The notes beneath the pieces were generated by a model. It did not search any database, was not told the origin of the DNA, and saw only the letters and a list, made by a program, of their open reading frames with translations. Of a stretch of 64,000 bases of DNA, positions 17,945 to 26,672 are shown piece by piece. The stretch is from Rhizobium mayense (lineage in GTDB: Bacteria; Pseudomonadota; Alphaproteobacteria; Rhizobiales; Rhizobiaceae). How positions within the stretch are numbered: the stretch's first letter is position 1; every line of letters begins with the position of its first letter. The translations under genes and the position numbers were made by a program. The stretch is taken from assembly GCF_030272705.1 (NCBI RefSeq), contig NZ_JARFYM010000010.1:1-64000 (forward strand), in the 5' to 3' direction.

Positions 17945-18598
17945 ATGACCACCACACCATCGGCAAGTGTTTCAGAAGAGCTCGCTCAGCAGGGCCGGTC
18001 AGCGCAAAAGCGGCGGGCCATCCTCGATGCGGCTACAGAGGTGTTTCTGCAAAAGGGCTATCTAGCCACCAATATGGATGAGATCGCAGCACTTGCAGCG
18101 GTGTCGAAACAGACCGTCTACAAGAATTTTCCAGGCAAGGAGACGCTGTTCGTCGAAATCGTCAGCATAACCAGCCGTGCCGGCGACAGGGTTCACAATG
18201 AGATGCCGGACTTGGCCGATGGCGAAGATGTTGCCGAATATCTCCAGCGTTATGCGTACCGGCAGCTTACCATTGTGCTCACACCGCGCGTCATGCAGTT
18301 GCGCCGACTGGTGATCGGCGAGGTCGGTCGTTTCCCCGAATTGGCGAAAGCGCTCTTTGATGGTGGACCCAAGCGCGCAATGGCGGCGATGGCCGCGCTG
18401 TTCGTACGCTTGGCCGATCGCGGTCTCCTTGCGATCGATGATCCAGCCGTCGCCGCTTCCCAGTTCAATTGGTTGATCATGGGTGAGCCGTTGAACAGGG
18501 CCATGCTGCTGGGTGACGATGCTATTCCGAAACCGGCGGAGCTTCGGCGACACGCAGCAGCCGGCGTGCGCGTGTTCCTTGCGTCATACGGCAAGTGA
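17945..18598 (+). CDS. TetR/AcrR-family regulator (AefR-like C-terminal domain)
   Basis: The 217-residue protein has a TetR helix-turn-helix at about 20-66 (MDEIAALAAVSKQTVYKNF) and a C-terminal domain of the TetR_C/AefR type, with RRLVIGEVGRFPELAKALF. Such proteins often regulate efflux or detoxification genes. It is divergent from the GFA gene and convergent with the methyltransferase operon that ends at 18861. The 262 bp after it (18599-18860) hold no gene that I can support. Confidence 0.83.
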   Translation: MTTTPSASVSEELAQQGRSAQKRRAILDAATEVFLQKGYLATNMDEIAALAAVSKQTVYKNFPGKETLFVEIVSITSRAGDRVHNEMPDLADGEDVAEYLQRYAYRQLTIVLTPRVMQLRRLVIGEVGRFPELAKALFDGGPKRAMAAMAALFVRLADRGLLAIDDPAVAASQFNWLIMGEPLNRAMLLGDDAIPKPAELRRHAAAGVRVFLASYGK

Positions 18599-18860
18599 GG
18601 GAGTGCAGGGACGCTGCGCCAGCGGACCGCAATATCGAAGCACTAAGTCATTCGATGTTAGTCGAAACTTTCCGCCCGCCGCATTAGCCATTTCCCCAAT
18701 TCTCGCATGAAGTTCGGCGCGCCCGCCCGATAAGGTTGATATTCGACGAGCCGGCTGCCGGGGCCGGGCCGGCGTCGGCGTCATAGGCGACGGCCGCACA
18801 TAGCGCGACTTTTGAGACGTAATCGTTTGCGAGCGATAGCAGTTGATGGACGCGGTGCGA

Positions 18861-19535
18861 CTAGAAGACGCCAGGTATGAGATGCCAGCGGACTTTCGCG
18901 CAATATTCGCTATAGCCGGACAGATTCTCGGCAAGGAATTTTTCTTCGTCGAACAGTCGCCAGACGAGACCAAGAATTGTGAAAATAGCGGGGATGAGCG
19001 CCCAATAAGAGCCGAGGGCCAAAGACATGCCGATGAAATATGCCGCAGCGCTCGAATACATCGGGTTGCGTACTATAGCATAGGGGCCAGTGGAGATTAC
19101 CTTTTGGTCCTTGCCGATTTCGACTGTGGCAGAGCCGAAAGAGTTTTCTTTGAAGACACGATATACCATCCACATGCTCAGCAGTATCAAAAGATTGCCT
19201 GCTATAGAGAGCCAAGGCGGCACGCTCGACCAGCCGAAACGATGGTCAAGCCCCGGCACGACGAATGTTGCAATACCCGGGATAGCGGCGACAAATACAA
19301 TGATCTTCTGTGTCAGCCGCTGTTCTGCGCCCGGTCCTGCCTTGGTTCTGTTCTCGAGGAGTATCGGATCGCTCACGATGTACAGCGTAAGAGGGATACT
19401 CGATACAACGCCGACTCCGAGATAAACCCATGCCTGCCAGTAAAGAACTGTTCCCGCCGAGAGCAAGAGCGCTAGCGTTATGAGGGCAAAGCTTATGACA
19501 AGCGAGAGCCAGGCCTTTACCTTGGGATCCTTCAT
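18861..19535 (-). CDS. Membrane isoprenylcysteine-methyltransferase-like protein (ICMT family), copy 1
   Basis: The 224-residue protein has about five membrane segments and the ICMT/phospholipid methyltransferase C-terminal signature: GPYAIVRNPMY, then DEEKFLAENLSGYSEYCAKVRWHLIP. Members use S-adenosylmethionine; bacterial substrates are mostly unknown and need not be prenylcysteine. It is the third gene of an operon with a MarR/GbsR regulator and a second, related methyltransferase. Its base composition is more AT-rich than the flanking genes, which suggests transfer. Confidence 0.82.
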   Translation of the reverse strand: MKDPKVKAWLSLVISFALITLALLLSAGTVLYWQAWVYLGVGVVSSIPLTLYIVSDPILLENRTKAGPGAEQRLTQKIIVFVAAIPGIATFVVPGLDHRFGWSSVPPWLSIAGNLLILLSMWMVYRVFKENSFGSATVEIGKDQKVISTGPYAIVRNPMYSSAAAYFIGMSLALGSYWALIPAIFTILGLVWRLFDEEKFLAENLSGYSEYCAKVRWHLIPGVF

Positions 19536-19602
19536 TTGATTTGAACTCCGATTTTCTCCTCTGACTTATGGGTTGCCGCCTTTCCCGTGCGCGTGGGCCG
19601 TT

Positions 19603-20286
19603 TCACCAGATGAACGGAATTAGGCGCTGGCGCACCCGGCGCGCATAAGCGTCATACCCCTCAAGACCTGTACGCAGCGTTTTTTCTTCGATGCCGATCC
19701 GGATGCCGAATAGCACGGCGATGATAGGGATCGCCGCAAGTCCCCACCATGATCCGAGCACGAGCGATGTCCCCGCGATATAGAAGAGCGTGCCGAAATA
19801 CATCGGATGGCGGACGATGGCATAAGGGCCCGTTGTGATGACCGCCTGCCCGCGATCCTTTTGTATTTTCACGACCGGCGCTGCGAAGCTGTTCGTACGC
19901 ATGATCCAGTAGATGAACAAAAGCGACGCCAAGAGGAGACCGCATCCTGCCCACTGCACGGAAGATGGCATCGCTGACCAGCGCCAGCGCGCCGCATCTG
20001 CCGCCATGAAGGCCATTCCTCCAAATATGAGGAGCAGGATCGGGATGAGAATCAGCTTGTCCGCGAGCGGCTGGTCTTTTTGTACAGGCGGCTTCAATCG
20101 CTCCTTAAGCAGGCCGGGATCGACTCGCATCATCTGCAACCCAAAAACGACTGAGAGCACGACCATCACACCGAGATAGAGCCACCCGCCGGTATAGTCC
20201 GTCGTGCCTGCGGCAACAAAGATGATCACGCCCATGAAGCCGAACCAGACAATTGTCTGGACGAAGAGGTTTAGAACGAGACCCAT
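19603..20286 (-). CDS. Membrane isoprenylcysteine-methyltransferase-like protein (ICMT family), copy 2
   Basis: The 227-residue protein has about five membrane segments and the family signature GPYAIVRHPMYFG followed by EEKTLRTGLEGYDAYARRVRQRLIP. It is a diverged paralogue of the next gene (18861-19535). ATG 20286 is chosen for the AGGAAAGG ribosome binding site; the upstream extension would overlap the regulator gene. The regulator ends 67 bp upstream, so the three genes probably share the promoter at 20.8 kb. The substrate is unknown. Confidence 0.83.
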   Translation of the reverse strand: MGLVLNLFVQTIVWFGFMGVIIFVAAGTTDYTGGWLYLGVMVVLSVVFGLQMMRVDPGLLKERLKPPVQKDQPLADKLILIPILLLIFGGMAFMAADAARWRWSAMPSSVQWAGCGLLLASLLFIYWIMRTNSFAAPVVKIQKDRGQAVITTGPYAIVRHPMYFGTLFYIAGTSLVLGSWWGLAAIPIIAVLFGIRIGIEEKTLRTGLEGYDAYARRVRQRLIPFIW

Positions 20287-20353
20287 TTTCTTGCCTTTCC
20301 TGTCGAAGCTTAAAGTCTTCCACGTGGCGAGCACCGCAGCTGGAATTCTCTCG

Positions 20354-20824
20354 TCATCGCGGTTGCCGACCACTCTTCCAGCGGCGCATGGCGGTCTCCA
20401 TGGCACCACGCATCACCCGATAGAAATCCGCCATCTCCTCGAGGCGGACGCTTGCCGTCTCTGACGCGGCGATCCTGGCACCGGCGTTTAACTGCCCTGC
20501 CAACGCATCGAGCAGACGGTTCTGCTGCTGGATCATGGCTTCGTAGTCGTCGGCTACGGCATATAGCGCACGCTTCGTTCCAGCCTCGCTATGGCGATGC
20601 GCGAGCGTATAGCTTTCCAACAGCCGGGCAGCCACGCTTGCGCTGCTCTTGCTGATCTCAAGGTCCTCGGTGATTTGGTCGAGCGTGACGGGGCGAGGAC
20701 AGAGAAGCAGATACCCGTAGAGCCGGGCGGCGACGGGCGGCACACCCCAAGGCGTGAGCAGCCGAGCCACATCCTCAATGAACCGCCGCTCACCTTCGTT
20801 CGATTTATTGTGTATATTCGGCAT
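20354..20824 (-). CDS. GbsR/MarR-family regulator
   Basis: The 156-residue protein has a GbsR-type winged helix (about 25-85: LDQITEDLEISKSSASVAARLLESY) followed by a helical dimerisation part. GbsR-like proteins are MarR relatives that sense small molecules. It is the first gene of the operon with two ICMT-like methyltransferases. Its ATG (20822-20824) lies inside a perfect palindrome and I see no ribosome binding site, so translation may be leaderless or the message is very short upstream. The YciI gene at 21034 is divergent. Confidence 0.82.
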   Translation of the reverse strand: MPNIHNKSNEGERRFIEDVARLLTPWGVPPVAARLYGYLLLCPRPVTLDQITEDLEISKSSASVAARLLESYTLAHRHSEAGTKRALYAVADDYEAMIQQQNRLLDALAGQLNAGARIAASETASVRLEEMADFYRVMRGAMETAMRRWKSGRQPR

Positions 20825-20836
20825 ATTCCGAATATA
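20813..20836. promoter_or_regulatory. Operator palindrome spanning the GbsR start codon
   Basis: TATATTCGG (20813-20821) and CCGAATATA (20828-20836) are perfect 9-bp arms around a 6-nt spacer, and the regulator's start codon is in that spacer. The size and AT-rich symmetry suit a MarR-type dimer. Autoregulation of the methyltransferase operon is the simplest reading. Confidence 0.6.
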
Positions 20837-21033
20837 GAGAAAAATGTAGCTGATAGCAAGAACCGCGACGGGAGAAGGCTCATCGCGCCATCGCGACCTC
20901 TCATCTGGAAGCAGCCATTCGTGCTTTGAAGCTCAATCGCCGAAAAAATCACAGGACGATGTCGGATATCAAGAAACTCATCCGTCGTTCCAATGCCAGG
21001 CCAATGAGGTCGGTTCAAACGAGGAGATAGACA

Positions 21034-21402
21034 ATGCGTGTGATGGTGCTCGTGAAGGCTACGCAAGACAGTGAGAAGGGGTTTCTCCGCACGGCCTGGG
21101 AGGCGGAGATGATGGAGGCGATGGGCAGATTCAATGACGAACTGCAGGATGCCCGCATCTTCGTCACGGCCGCCGGGCTCAAGCCCACCTCGCAGGGCAA
21201 GCGTGTTGCGTTCGATGGCCCCGGCCGCACGGTCATCAACGGGCCTTTCGCGGGCGGCAGCGAGATGGTCGCCGGCTTCTGGCTCTGGGACGTCAAGGAT
21301 ATGGATGAGGCGGTCGCCTGGGTGAAACGCTGCCCCAATCCCATGCCGGGACCGAGCGAGATCGAAATCCGGCCGTTTTACGAGATGGCCGATTTGCAAT
21401 GA
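21034..21402 (+). CDS. YciI-like (DGPF) family protein
   Basis: The 122-residue protein has the YciI-like dimeric alpha/beta-barrel fold: an N-terminal MRVMVLVKAT strand, DGPGRTVINGPFAG (the DGPF-type motif) and the C-terminal IEIRPFYEMADL. These proteins are often found beside ECF sigma factors or in oxidative stress clusters; no enzyme activity is established. The GAGGAGATAGACA upstream is a good ribosome binding site. It is divergent from the GbsR gene and has no same-strand partner. Confidence 0.8.
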   Translation: MRVMVLVKATQDSEKGFLRTAWEAEMMEAMGRFNDELQDARIFVTAAGLKPTSQGKRVAFDGPGRTVINGPFAGGSEMVAGFWLWDVKDMDEAVAWVKRCPNPMPGPSEIEIRPFYEMADLQ

Positions 21403-21591
21403 TAAGCTGCCGCCGGCGGTCAAGGAAAGCCGTGGCGCGGCGCGAGAAGCGGACCGACTACCGAGGCGCCGGAATCGGCCGACCGAGAGCGATGGATGGC
21501 GAGACTGCGAATTTTTTCGCATCGGTTTCTGCTATGAAAGCAAACGATAGCTTTAAGTGCCCTCGCCTCCGCTCCCGTAAGGAAGTTTGAT

Positions 21592-22158
21592 ATGCAAGAT
21601 AGTGCCACAGCCAAGGGCACGGATAACCCTACAACGACAAGCGCGCTGTCGGAAATTCTTGCGCCTCATCTTTCCGTGGTCTTCTGCGGATTGAATCCCG
21701 CCCTTTCCGCTCATCGCGACGGCCACAACTTCTCGAACCGAAGCAGCCGCTTTTGGCGGGTACTGCATCTCGCCGGATTTACTCCCCGCGTGCTGCGGGC
21801 GGACGAAGAGCGCGAGATACTGAAATATGGCTTGGGCCTGACATCGGCAGTCTCCCGTCCCACGAAAAGCGCCAGCGAGCTCAAGAAGCGCGATTACATC
21901 ACCGCGGTTCCTGCGCTCGAAGACAAGATAAGAAAGCTCGCACCGAGGAATTTGGCGTTTCTAGGTAAGGCGGCATACGCGGCCATCAGTTTTCGAGCGC
22001 ATGTCGAATGGGGTAGACAGCCGGACGAATTTGCGGGGGCATCGATCTGGGTGCTCCCAAATCCAAGCGGACTCAATAGGGCCTTTGACCTGGCAAGATT
22101 GACGGAACATTATCGCGACATAAAATTGGCAATTGACCGCGGCGGAGGCCCCTTTTGA
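21592..22158 (+). CDS. mug: G/U mismatch-specific DNA glycosylase
   Basis: The 188-residue protein matches the Mug/TDG branch of the uracil-DNA glycosylase superfamily, which removes uracil and some alkylated cytosines from G-U mismatches. Motif 1 is FCGLNPAL with the catalytic Asn, followed by HNFSNRSSRFW, and the C-terminal motif is LPNPSGLNR. Membership is fairly clear from both motifs. It stands alone; a plausible TAAGGAA ribosome binding site precedes ATG 21592. Confidence 0.88.
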   Translation: MQDSATAKGTDNPTTTSALSEILAPHLSVVFCGLNPALSAHRDGHNFSNRSSRFWRVLHLAGFTPRVLRADEEREILKYGLGLTSAVSRPTKSASELKKRDYITAVPALEDKIRKLAPRNLAFLGKAAYAAISFRAHVEWGRQPDEFAGASIWVLPNPSGLNRAFDLARLTEHYRDIKLAIDRGGGPF

Positions 22159-22191
22159 ATAGCTGGGAATGAACAGATTAAGCCCCGCGCT

Positions 22192-23193
22192 TCACTTCAC
22201 AGCGATGACGACCTTGCCTTTGGCGCGACCGGTCTCGACGTAAGCCAGTGCCTCATTGGTCTTTTCGAACGGGAAGACGCGATCCACGACGGGTCGTATG
22301 GCCCCCGCCTCGATCAGCGAGGTGATCTGCCCGAGCTGCCCGCCGTTCGCTGTCATGAAAAGGAACGAATAGCTGACTCGATGGCGTTTCGATTTCCTCC
22401 GGATGCCGAAGCTCAGCACGCGCATGATTTGCTGAAGCAGCCAGCCGGAACCGTTCTGTCTGGCGAACTCCGGATCTGGCGGACCGGAGATCGAGATGAG
22501 CTTCCCGCCGGGCTTCAGAACGCGCAGTGATTTCTCCAGCGTGTCCTTACCAAGACTGTTCAGCACGACATCATATCCCTGCAGGACATTTTCAAAATCA
22601 TCCTTCTTATAGTCGATGACGACATCCACTCCGAGATTTCTAACGAGATCAACATTGGCTGTGCTCGTCGTCGTCGCCACAGTCGCGCCGATATATTTGG
22701 CGAGCTGGATGGCGATCGTCCCCACGCCACCGGAACCGGCATGGATGAGAACCTTCTGTCCCTTCTTCAGGTTCGCCCGCTCGACAAGCACCTGCCAGGC
22801 GGTCAAGGCGACGAGCGGTACCGATGCCGCCTCTTCCATCGTCAGGTTCTTCGGTTTCATCGCCACATCGGCCTCGTTCATAGCGATGAACTCCGCGAAA
22901 GTGCCGATGCGGCCCTGGGCCGGACGTGCATAGACTTCGTCGCCTGGTTTGAAGCCTCGGACCCTGGGCCCGACCCGGACCACAACGCCAGCTACATCGT
23001 TGCCGAGGATCAGCGGAAGACGGTAAGGCAGGATAAGCTTGAATTCGCCGTCCCTGATCTTGGCATCCAGAAGGTTCACGCCGGCAGCGTGGATCTGGAC
23101 CATAACATCGTTCTCGCGCAGTTCCGGCTCCGGACTATCGCCAAGCCGTAGAGCCCCGCCTTTTGCATAGCGATCGATCAGGAATGTCTTCAT
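22192..23193 (-). CDS. Medium-chain NADP-dependent alcohol dehydrogenase/quinone oxidoreductase
   Basis: The 333-residue protein is a zinc-independent medium-chain dehydrogenase of the quinone-oxidoreductase type: GNDVAGVVVRVG, the cofactor motif HAGSGGVGTIAIQLAK around 150, and LISISGPP. A GTG at 23199 could add two residues. It is the second gene after an SDR on the same strand (42 bp gap), downstream of a divergent HxlR gene, so a redox-stress or electrophile-detoxification module is likely. That role is inferred from HxlR relatives. Confidence 0.86.
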   Translation of the reverse strand: MKTFLIDRYAKGGALRLGDSPEPELRENDVMVQIHAAGVNLLDAKIRDGEFKLILPYRLPLILGNDVAGVVVRVGPRVRGFKPGDEVYARPAQGRIGTFAEFIAMNEADVAMKPKNLTMEEAASVPLVALTAWQVLVERANLKKGQKVLIHAGSGGVGTIAIQLAKYIGATVATTTSTANVDLVRNLGVDVVIDYKKDDFENVLQGYDVVLNSLGKDTLEKSLRVLKPGGKLISISGPPDPEFARQNGSGWLLQQIMRVLSFGIRRKSKRHRVSYSFLFMTANGGQLGQITSLIEAGAIRPVVDRVFPFEKTNEALAYVETGRAKGKVVIAVK

Positions 23194-23234
23194 GAGCACT
23201 AACTTTCTTTTCCTGAGGTTACAGCGATAGAGGC

Positions 23235-24050
23235 TCAGGCGGGAAGCCTGTTGAATTTCCGCAGATTTTTGTCGACGAATGACTCGGGCAGGAATCGGCG
23301 TATGAAGCGAACTTGGCCTGCTGCCTTTCCCGCGGTGTAACGTCTTTTCGGTGATGCCGTATTGGCCGCCTTGACAACGATCTCGGCGACGGCCTCGGGT
23401 GCATCCCCTGTCTCGATGATCTCCCGCATCAGCTTCTCCGCATCGGCGCGAACGGCGTCGTACTCTGGAAGCGGCTGGTCTGGTCGCGTGATGTTTTCTT
23501 CGAAAGACGTGCGGGTGACGCCAGGCTCCACCAGCACGACGCGAATGCCTTGCGTTCGCACCTCGTGGTCGAGCGATTCCGAATAGCCCTCGATAGCATG
23601 CTTGGTCGATGCATAGAGGGCATTGAACGGAGCGGGGATGAGGCCGAGAATGGAGCTCAGGTTGATGATCCTGCCCTTTTTTTGGCGTCTCATGACGGGC
23701 AGTATCGCATTCGTCAGACGAATGACGCCGAAGACATTCACGTCGAACAGAGCCTTTGCCTGCGCGGCGGAGGACTCCTCTGCACCTCCGAGCAGTCCAA
23801 TCCCGGCATTATTGACGAGAAGATCGATCCGTCCCGCACGGATCACGACATCGTCGATCACGTTCTGCACGGACTCACCATCGGTGACGTCACAGACCAG
23901 CATTGTCACTCCATCGGAGGTGTCGGCCATCGGCTTCCGACTGGTGCCGAATACCCGGTAACCATCGCGGCGCAGCGCTCTTGCCGTCGCCAACCCAATG
24001 CCGGAGGAAGCGCCCGTGACGAGGGCAACGCCGCGTTCTATGTTGCTCAT
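23235..24050 (-). CDS. Short-chain dehydrogenase/reductase (SDR), HxlR-controlled
   Basis: The 271-residue SDR has TGASSGIGLA at about 13-22, LVCDVTD, NNAG near 88, NLSSILG and the catalytic YASTK. The C-terminal half has extra sequence typical of SDRs that act on lipids or steroids. It is divergent from the HxlR gene at 24140, and the two tandem repeats between them make regulation by that protein likely. It is first in a two-gene set with the alcohol dehydrogenase. Confidence 0.86.
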   Translation of the reverse strand: MSNIERGVALVTGASSGIGLATARALRRDGYRVFGTSRKPMADTSDGVTMLVCDVTDGESVQNVIDDVVIRAGRIDLLVNNAGIGLLGGAEESSAAQAKALFDVNVFGVIRLTNAILPVMRRQKKGRIINLSSILGLIPAPFNALYASTKHAIEGYSESLDHEVRTQGIRVVLVEPGVTRTSFEENITRPDQPLPEYDAVRADAEKLMREIIETGDAPEAVAEIVVKAANTASPKRRYTAGKAAGQVRFIRRFLPESFVDKNLRKFNRLPA

Positions 24051-24093
24051 CTATCTCAGCTTTCATTTTGTCATGGAACACCGATGCGGACTC

Positions 24094-24126
24094 AGTTACT
24101 ATCATTTCGAAACTTAGTCACTATCA
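24094..24126. promoter_or_regulatory. Tandem HxlR operator repeats
   Basis: AGTTACTATCA (24094-24104) and AGTCACTATCA (24116-24126) are direct repeats 22 bp apart, two helical turns, between the divergent SDR and HxlR genes. The right copy also forms an imperfect dyad (GTCACTATC, AAAAA, GATACTAAC). HxlR/YodB proteins bind ACTAT-type dyads, so this suits the neighbouring regulator. Confidence 0.55.
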
Positions 24127-24139
24127 AAAAGATACTAAC

Positions 24140-24571
24140 ATGCAGAATCTTTCAGACCAGCCATGCCTGATCGCCCGCAGCCTTGCGTTGGTGGGTGACG
24201 CGTGGAGCATGCTGATCCTGCGGGACGCCCATGCTGGCCTCACCCGCTTTGATGAGTTCCGTAAAAGCCTCGGCATCGCTCCGACAATCTTAACCCGTCG
24301 GCTTTCCGCGCTTACCGAGGAGGGACTGCTGGAGAAACGGCGCTACTCTGAGCGGCCGCCGCGCGACGAGTACGTGCTGGGCGCGGCGGGGCGGGACTTT
24401 CTTCCGGTGTTGTTCGCGATCGGCGCGTGGGGGCGAAAGCATCGTAACGCAGAGGGTGTAACCCGGTTCTTCGACGCCGAGACGGGAACGGAAATCGATC
24501 CCGTCATGATTGATCGTGCAACCGGCGCTCCGATCGGAACACGTCCGATTCGCATCGAGATGCCTGCGTGA
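24140..24571 (+). CDS. HxlR-family regulator
   Basis: The 143-residue protein begins with a single cysteine-bearing segment (QPCLIARSLALVGDAWSMLILRDA), the usual HxlR opening, and has a winged helix with ILTRRLSALTEEGLLEKRRY. The conserved N-terminal Cys (residue 8) is a redox or electrophile sensor in relatives. ATG 24140 is preferred over 24068 because the longer frame would cross the operator repeats. It is divergent from the SDR/alcohol dehydrogenase pair. Confidence 0.85.
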   Translation: MQNLSDQPCLIARSLALVGDAWSMLILRDAHAGLTRFDEFRKSLGIAPTILTRRLSALTEEGLLEKRRYSERPPRDEYVLGAAGRDFLPVLFAIGAWGRKHRNAEGVTRFFDAETGTEIDPVMIDRATGAPIGTRPIRIEMPA

Positions 24572-24763
24572 ACGGCATCAGCCCGAGGAAAAGCTACGAT
24601 CATACCGCATTAGCGGTGTTCTGCGTCGTAGCGTAGGCGTGTTGGATACGACATTGTCTCCGCAATAGCAGTCAACAGGTCCGCATCGTGGTCTGCTTCG
24701 CTGAGTGACTTCAATCCATTTCAGTCTGCGCTCCGCACATCAGCGCATTTTCGTGCCGCGTGT

Positions 24764-25711
24764 TCACTTGTCATCAATGTGAATTCGGGTTTTGTTGGCA
24801 GTATATGCGCGGCGCTTCACGTGATCGATGAAAGCCCGCAGCTTCGGCATCACTTGATGGCGGCTGGGATAGTAGAGAAACACGCCCGGCGCCATAGGCG
24901 CGAACCGCTCCAGTACGTGTACGAGTTTTCCCGCTTTCAGTGGTCCAGCGGCGATTGGCTCAGGCACTTGTGCAAGCCCCATACCCTCCACGACCGCGCC
25001 AAGCATAGTGGGAAAATCGTGGGCGATTAGCGGTCCTGAGACGATGGCCTCGATCGGCTTGTTGCCGTTGACAAACGACCATGGCGCTATTGACCCACTC
25101 GAACGGCGGATGCGTATGCAAGCATGTTGACGCAGATCATCGATAGACTCGGGCCGTCCCATCCGGCGTAGATACTCGGGACTGCCAACGACCACGAACG
25201 GGAAGGGCGGCGTTAGCCGGACCGCGACCATGTCTGCCGCGACGAACTGGCCGAGCCGGATGCCGGCGTCGAATCCTTCGGCTGCAATATCAACCAATTC
25301 CGCGCTCGCCGCGATCTCCACCTCAACCTCGGGAAAGGCCTGGCAGAAGGATGCGATCAGCGGCTCCAGCAGGATCGGCACCACCGCCCGCGGCACCGTG
25401 AGGCGCAACAGTCCGGCCGGTCGCTGCCCAAGGTCACGCGCAAGCTCGCTTGCGGCGACGAGCTCTTCGAAAGCGGGTTTTGCGCGCGACAGAAATCGTT
25501 CGCCAGCTTCGGTCAGGCCGACGCTGCGCGTGGTGCGCAGGAAGAGCGCTGCGCCGACGCGTGCCTCAAGCGCGCGCACCACCTGGCTGATGGCCGATGG
25601 AGTCACCCCCAGTTCCGCGGCCGCTCTGCGAAAACTGCGGTGCTCGGCGACGCTCAGGAACGCCTCCACACCGTCGAGCGCGCCTCGTCTGACTGTGAAA
25701 TTCTGCTTCAT
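24764..25711 (-). CDS. LysR-family transcriptional regulator
   Basis: The 315-residue protein has an N-terminal LysR helix-turn-helix (about 10-70; FRRAAAELGVTPSAISQVVRALEARVG) and a C-terminal substrate-binding domain of type 2 periplasmic fold. It is divergent from the SAM-dependent methyltransferase gene at 25830 with 118 bp between. A simple reading is activation of the methyltransferase and the membrane protein that follows it. No inducer can be read. Confidence 0.87.
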   Translation of the reverse strand: MKQNFTVRRGALDGVEAFLSVAEHRSFRRAAAELGVTPSAISQVVRALEARVGAALFLRTTRSVGLTEAGERFLSRAKPAFEELVAASELARDLGQRPAGLLRLTVPRAVVPILLEPLIASFCQAFPEVEVEIAASAELVDIAAEGFDAGIRLGQFVAADMVAVRLTPPFPFVVVGSPEYLRRMGRPESIDDLRQHACIRIRRSSGSIAPWSFVNGNKPIEAIVSGPLIAHDFPTMLGAVVEGMGLAQVPEPIAAGPLKAGKLVHVLERFAPMAPGVFLYYPSRHQVMPKLRAFIDHVKRRAYTANKTRIHIDDK

Positions 25712-25829
25712 GGTCCGTCAACATTATAGCGAATAGTCGCTCGGCGAAAGCAGTCGTACATCTGACTTGCAAAGCGGCAATCACCCCGATGCCGCTCCCA
25801 ATAGCCAGAAATCTTAGAGGAACCTTGCC

Positions 25830-26648
25830 ATGACCGATATGATTGAGGACGTGCGCCAACACTATCATGCGACCGGCTTGACCGAGCGGCTGCGGGCGGC
25901 GCTTACGGCGCTCGGGCCGGAGGATCAACGGCTCACGCCCCAGCAACTGGGCGCTCTCGACCAGTTCCATACCCGAGGGCACCTTGCGACCGCCGAGATT
26001 GGCAAGTTGGCTGAGATTGCCGCCGACATGTCGGTTCTTGACATCGGTTCGGGCGTCGGCGGGCCGGCTCGCTTCCTGGCGGCGGCCTATGGCTGCCGGG
26101 TTACGGGCATCGACCTCAGCGAGCCATTCGTCGATGCCGCGCGCTATCTGACCGAGCGCACGCGACAAACCGGGCAGGTGTCATTCCAGATCGCCAGCGC
26201 GCTGGAGCTTCCATTTGGCCACGGCGGTTTCGAGGTCGTGTTGCTGCTGCATGTGGCGATGAACATCTCCGACCGGGCACAGCTCTACAGCGAGATCCGG
26301 CGTGTGCTGAAGCCCGGCGGCAGATTTGTCACCTATGACGTCGTGTTGAACGGCGGGGAGCCGCACTATCCCGGCCCCTGGGCGCGATCACCGGCAACGA
26401 GCTTCCTCTTGACCGCCGATGCGACGCGCGAGGCGATCGAACCGGCCGGTTTCCGCGCGCTTGTATGGCAGGACAGTACCGAGGCCGCCAAGGGCTGGAT
26501 CGCCGAGCTGCGCGAGTCAGGCCCGCCGCCTTCGCCAAATCTCGGCCTGGTGATGGGACCGGACTTCCCGCAGCTTGCCACCAATTTGGGACGAAGCCTT
26601 ATGGAGGGCCGGCTCGGCATCCTGACCGCGGTGTTCGAGGCCGTGTGA
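25830..26648 (+). CDS. Class I SAM-dependent methyltransferase
   Basis: The 272-residue protein has a class I methyltransferase fold: VLDIGSGVGGPARFLA (motif I) around 70-85, GIDLSEPFVDAA (motif II) and LLLHVAMNISDR with LKPGGRFVTYD (later motifs). It resembles the UbiE/sarcosine-dimethylglycine methyltransferase group. The substrate is unknown. It is divergent from LysR and followed 24 bp later by a membrane protein of unknown role. Confidence 0.84.
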   Translation: MTDMIEDVRQHYHATGLTERLRAALTALGPEDQRLTPQQLGALDQFHTRGHLATAEIGKLAEIAADMSVLDIGSGVGGPARFLAAAYGCRVTGIDLSEPFVDAARYLTERTRQTGQVSFQIASALELPFGHGGFEVVLLLHVAMNISDRAQLYSEIRRVLKPGGRFVTYDVVLNGGEPHYPGPWARSPATSFLLTADATREAIEPAGFRALVWQDSTEAAKGWIAELRESGPPPSPNLGLVMGPDFPQLATNLGRSLMEGRLGILTAVFEAV

Positions 26649-26672
26649 ACCAGCAACCCACAGGAGGGCCCC

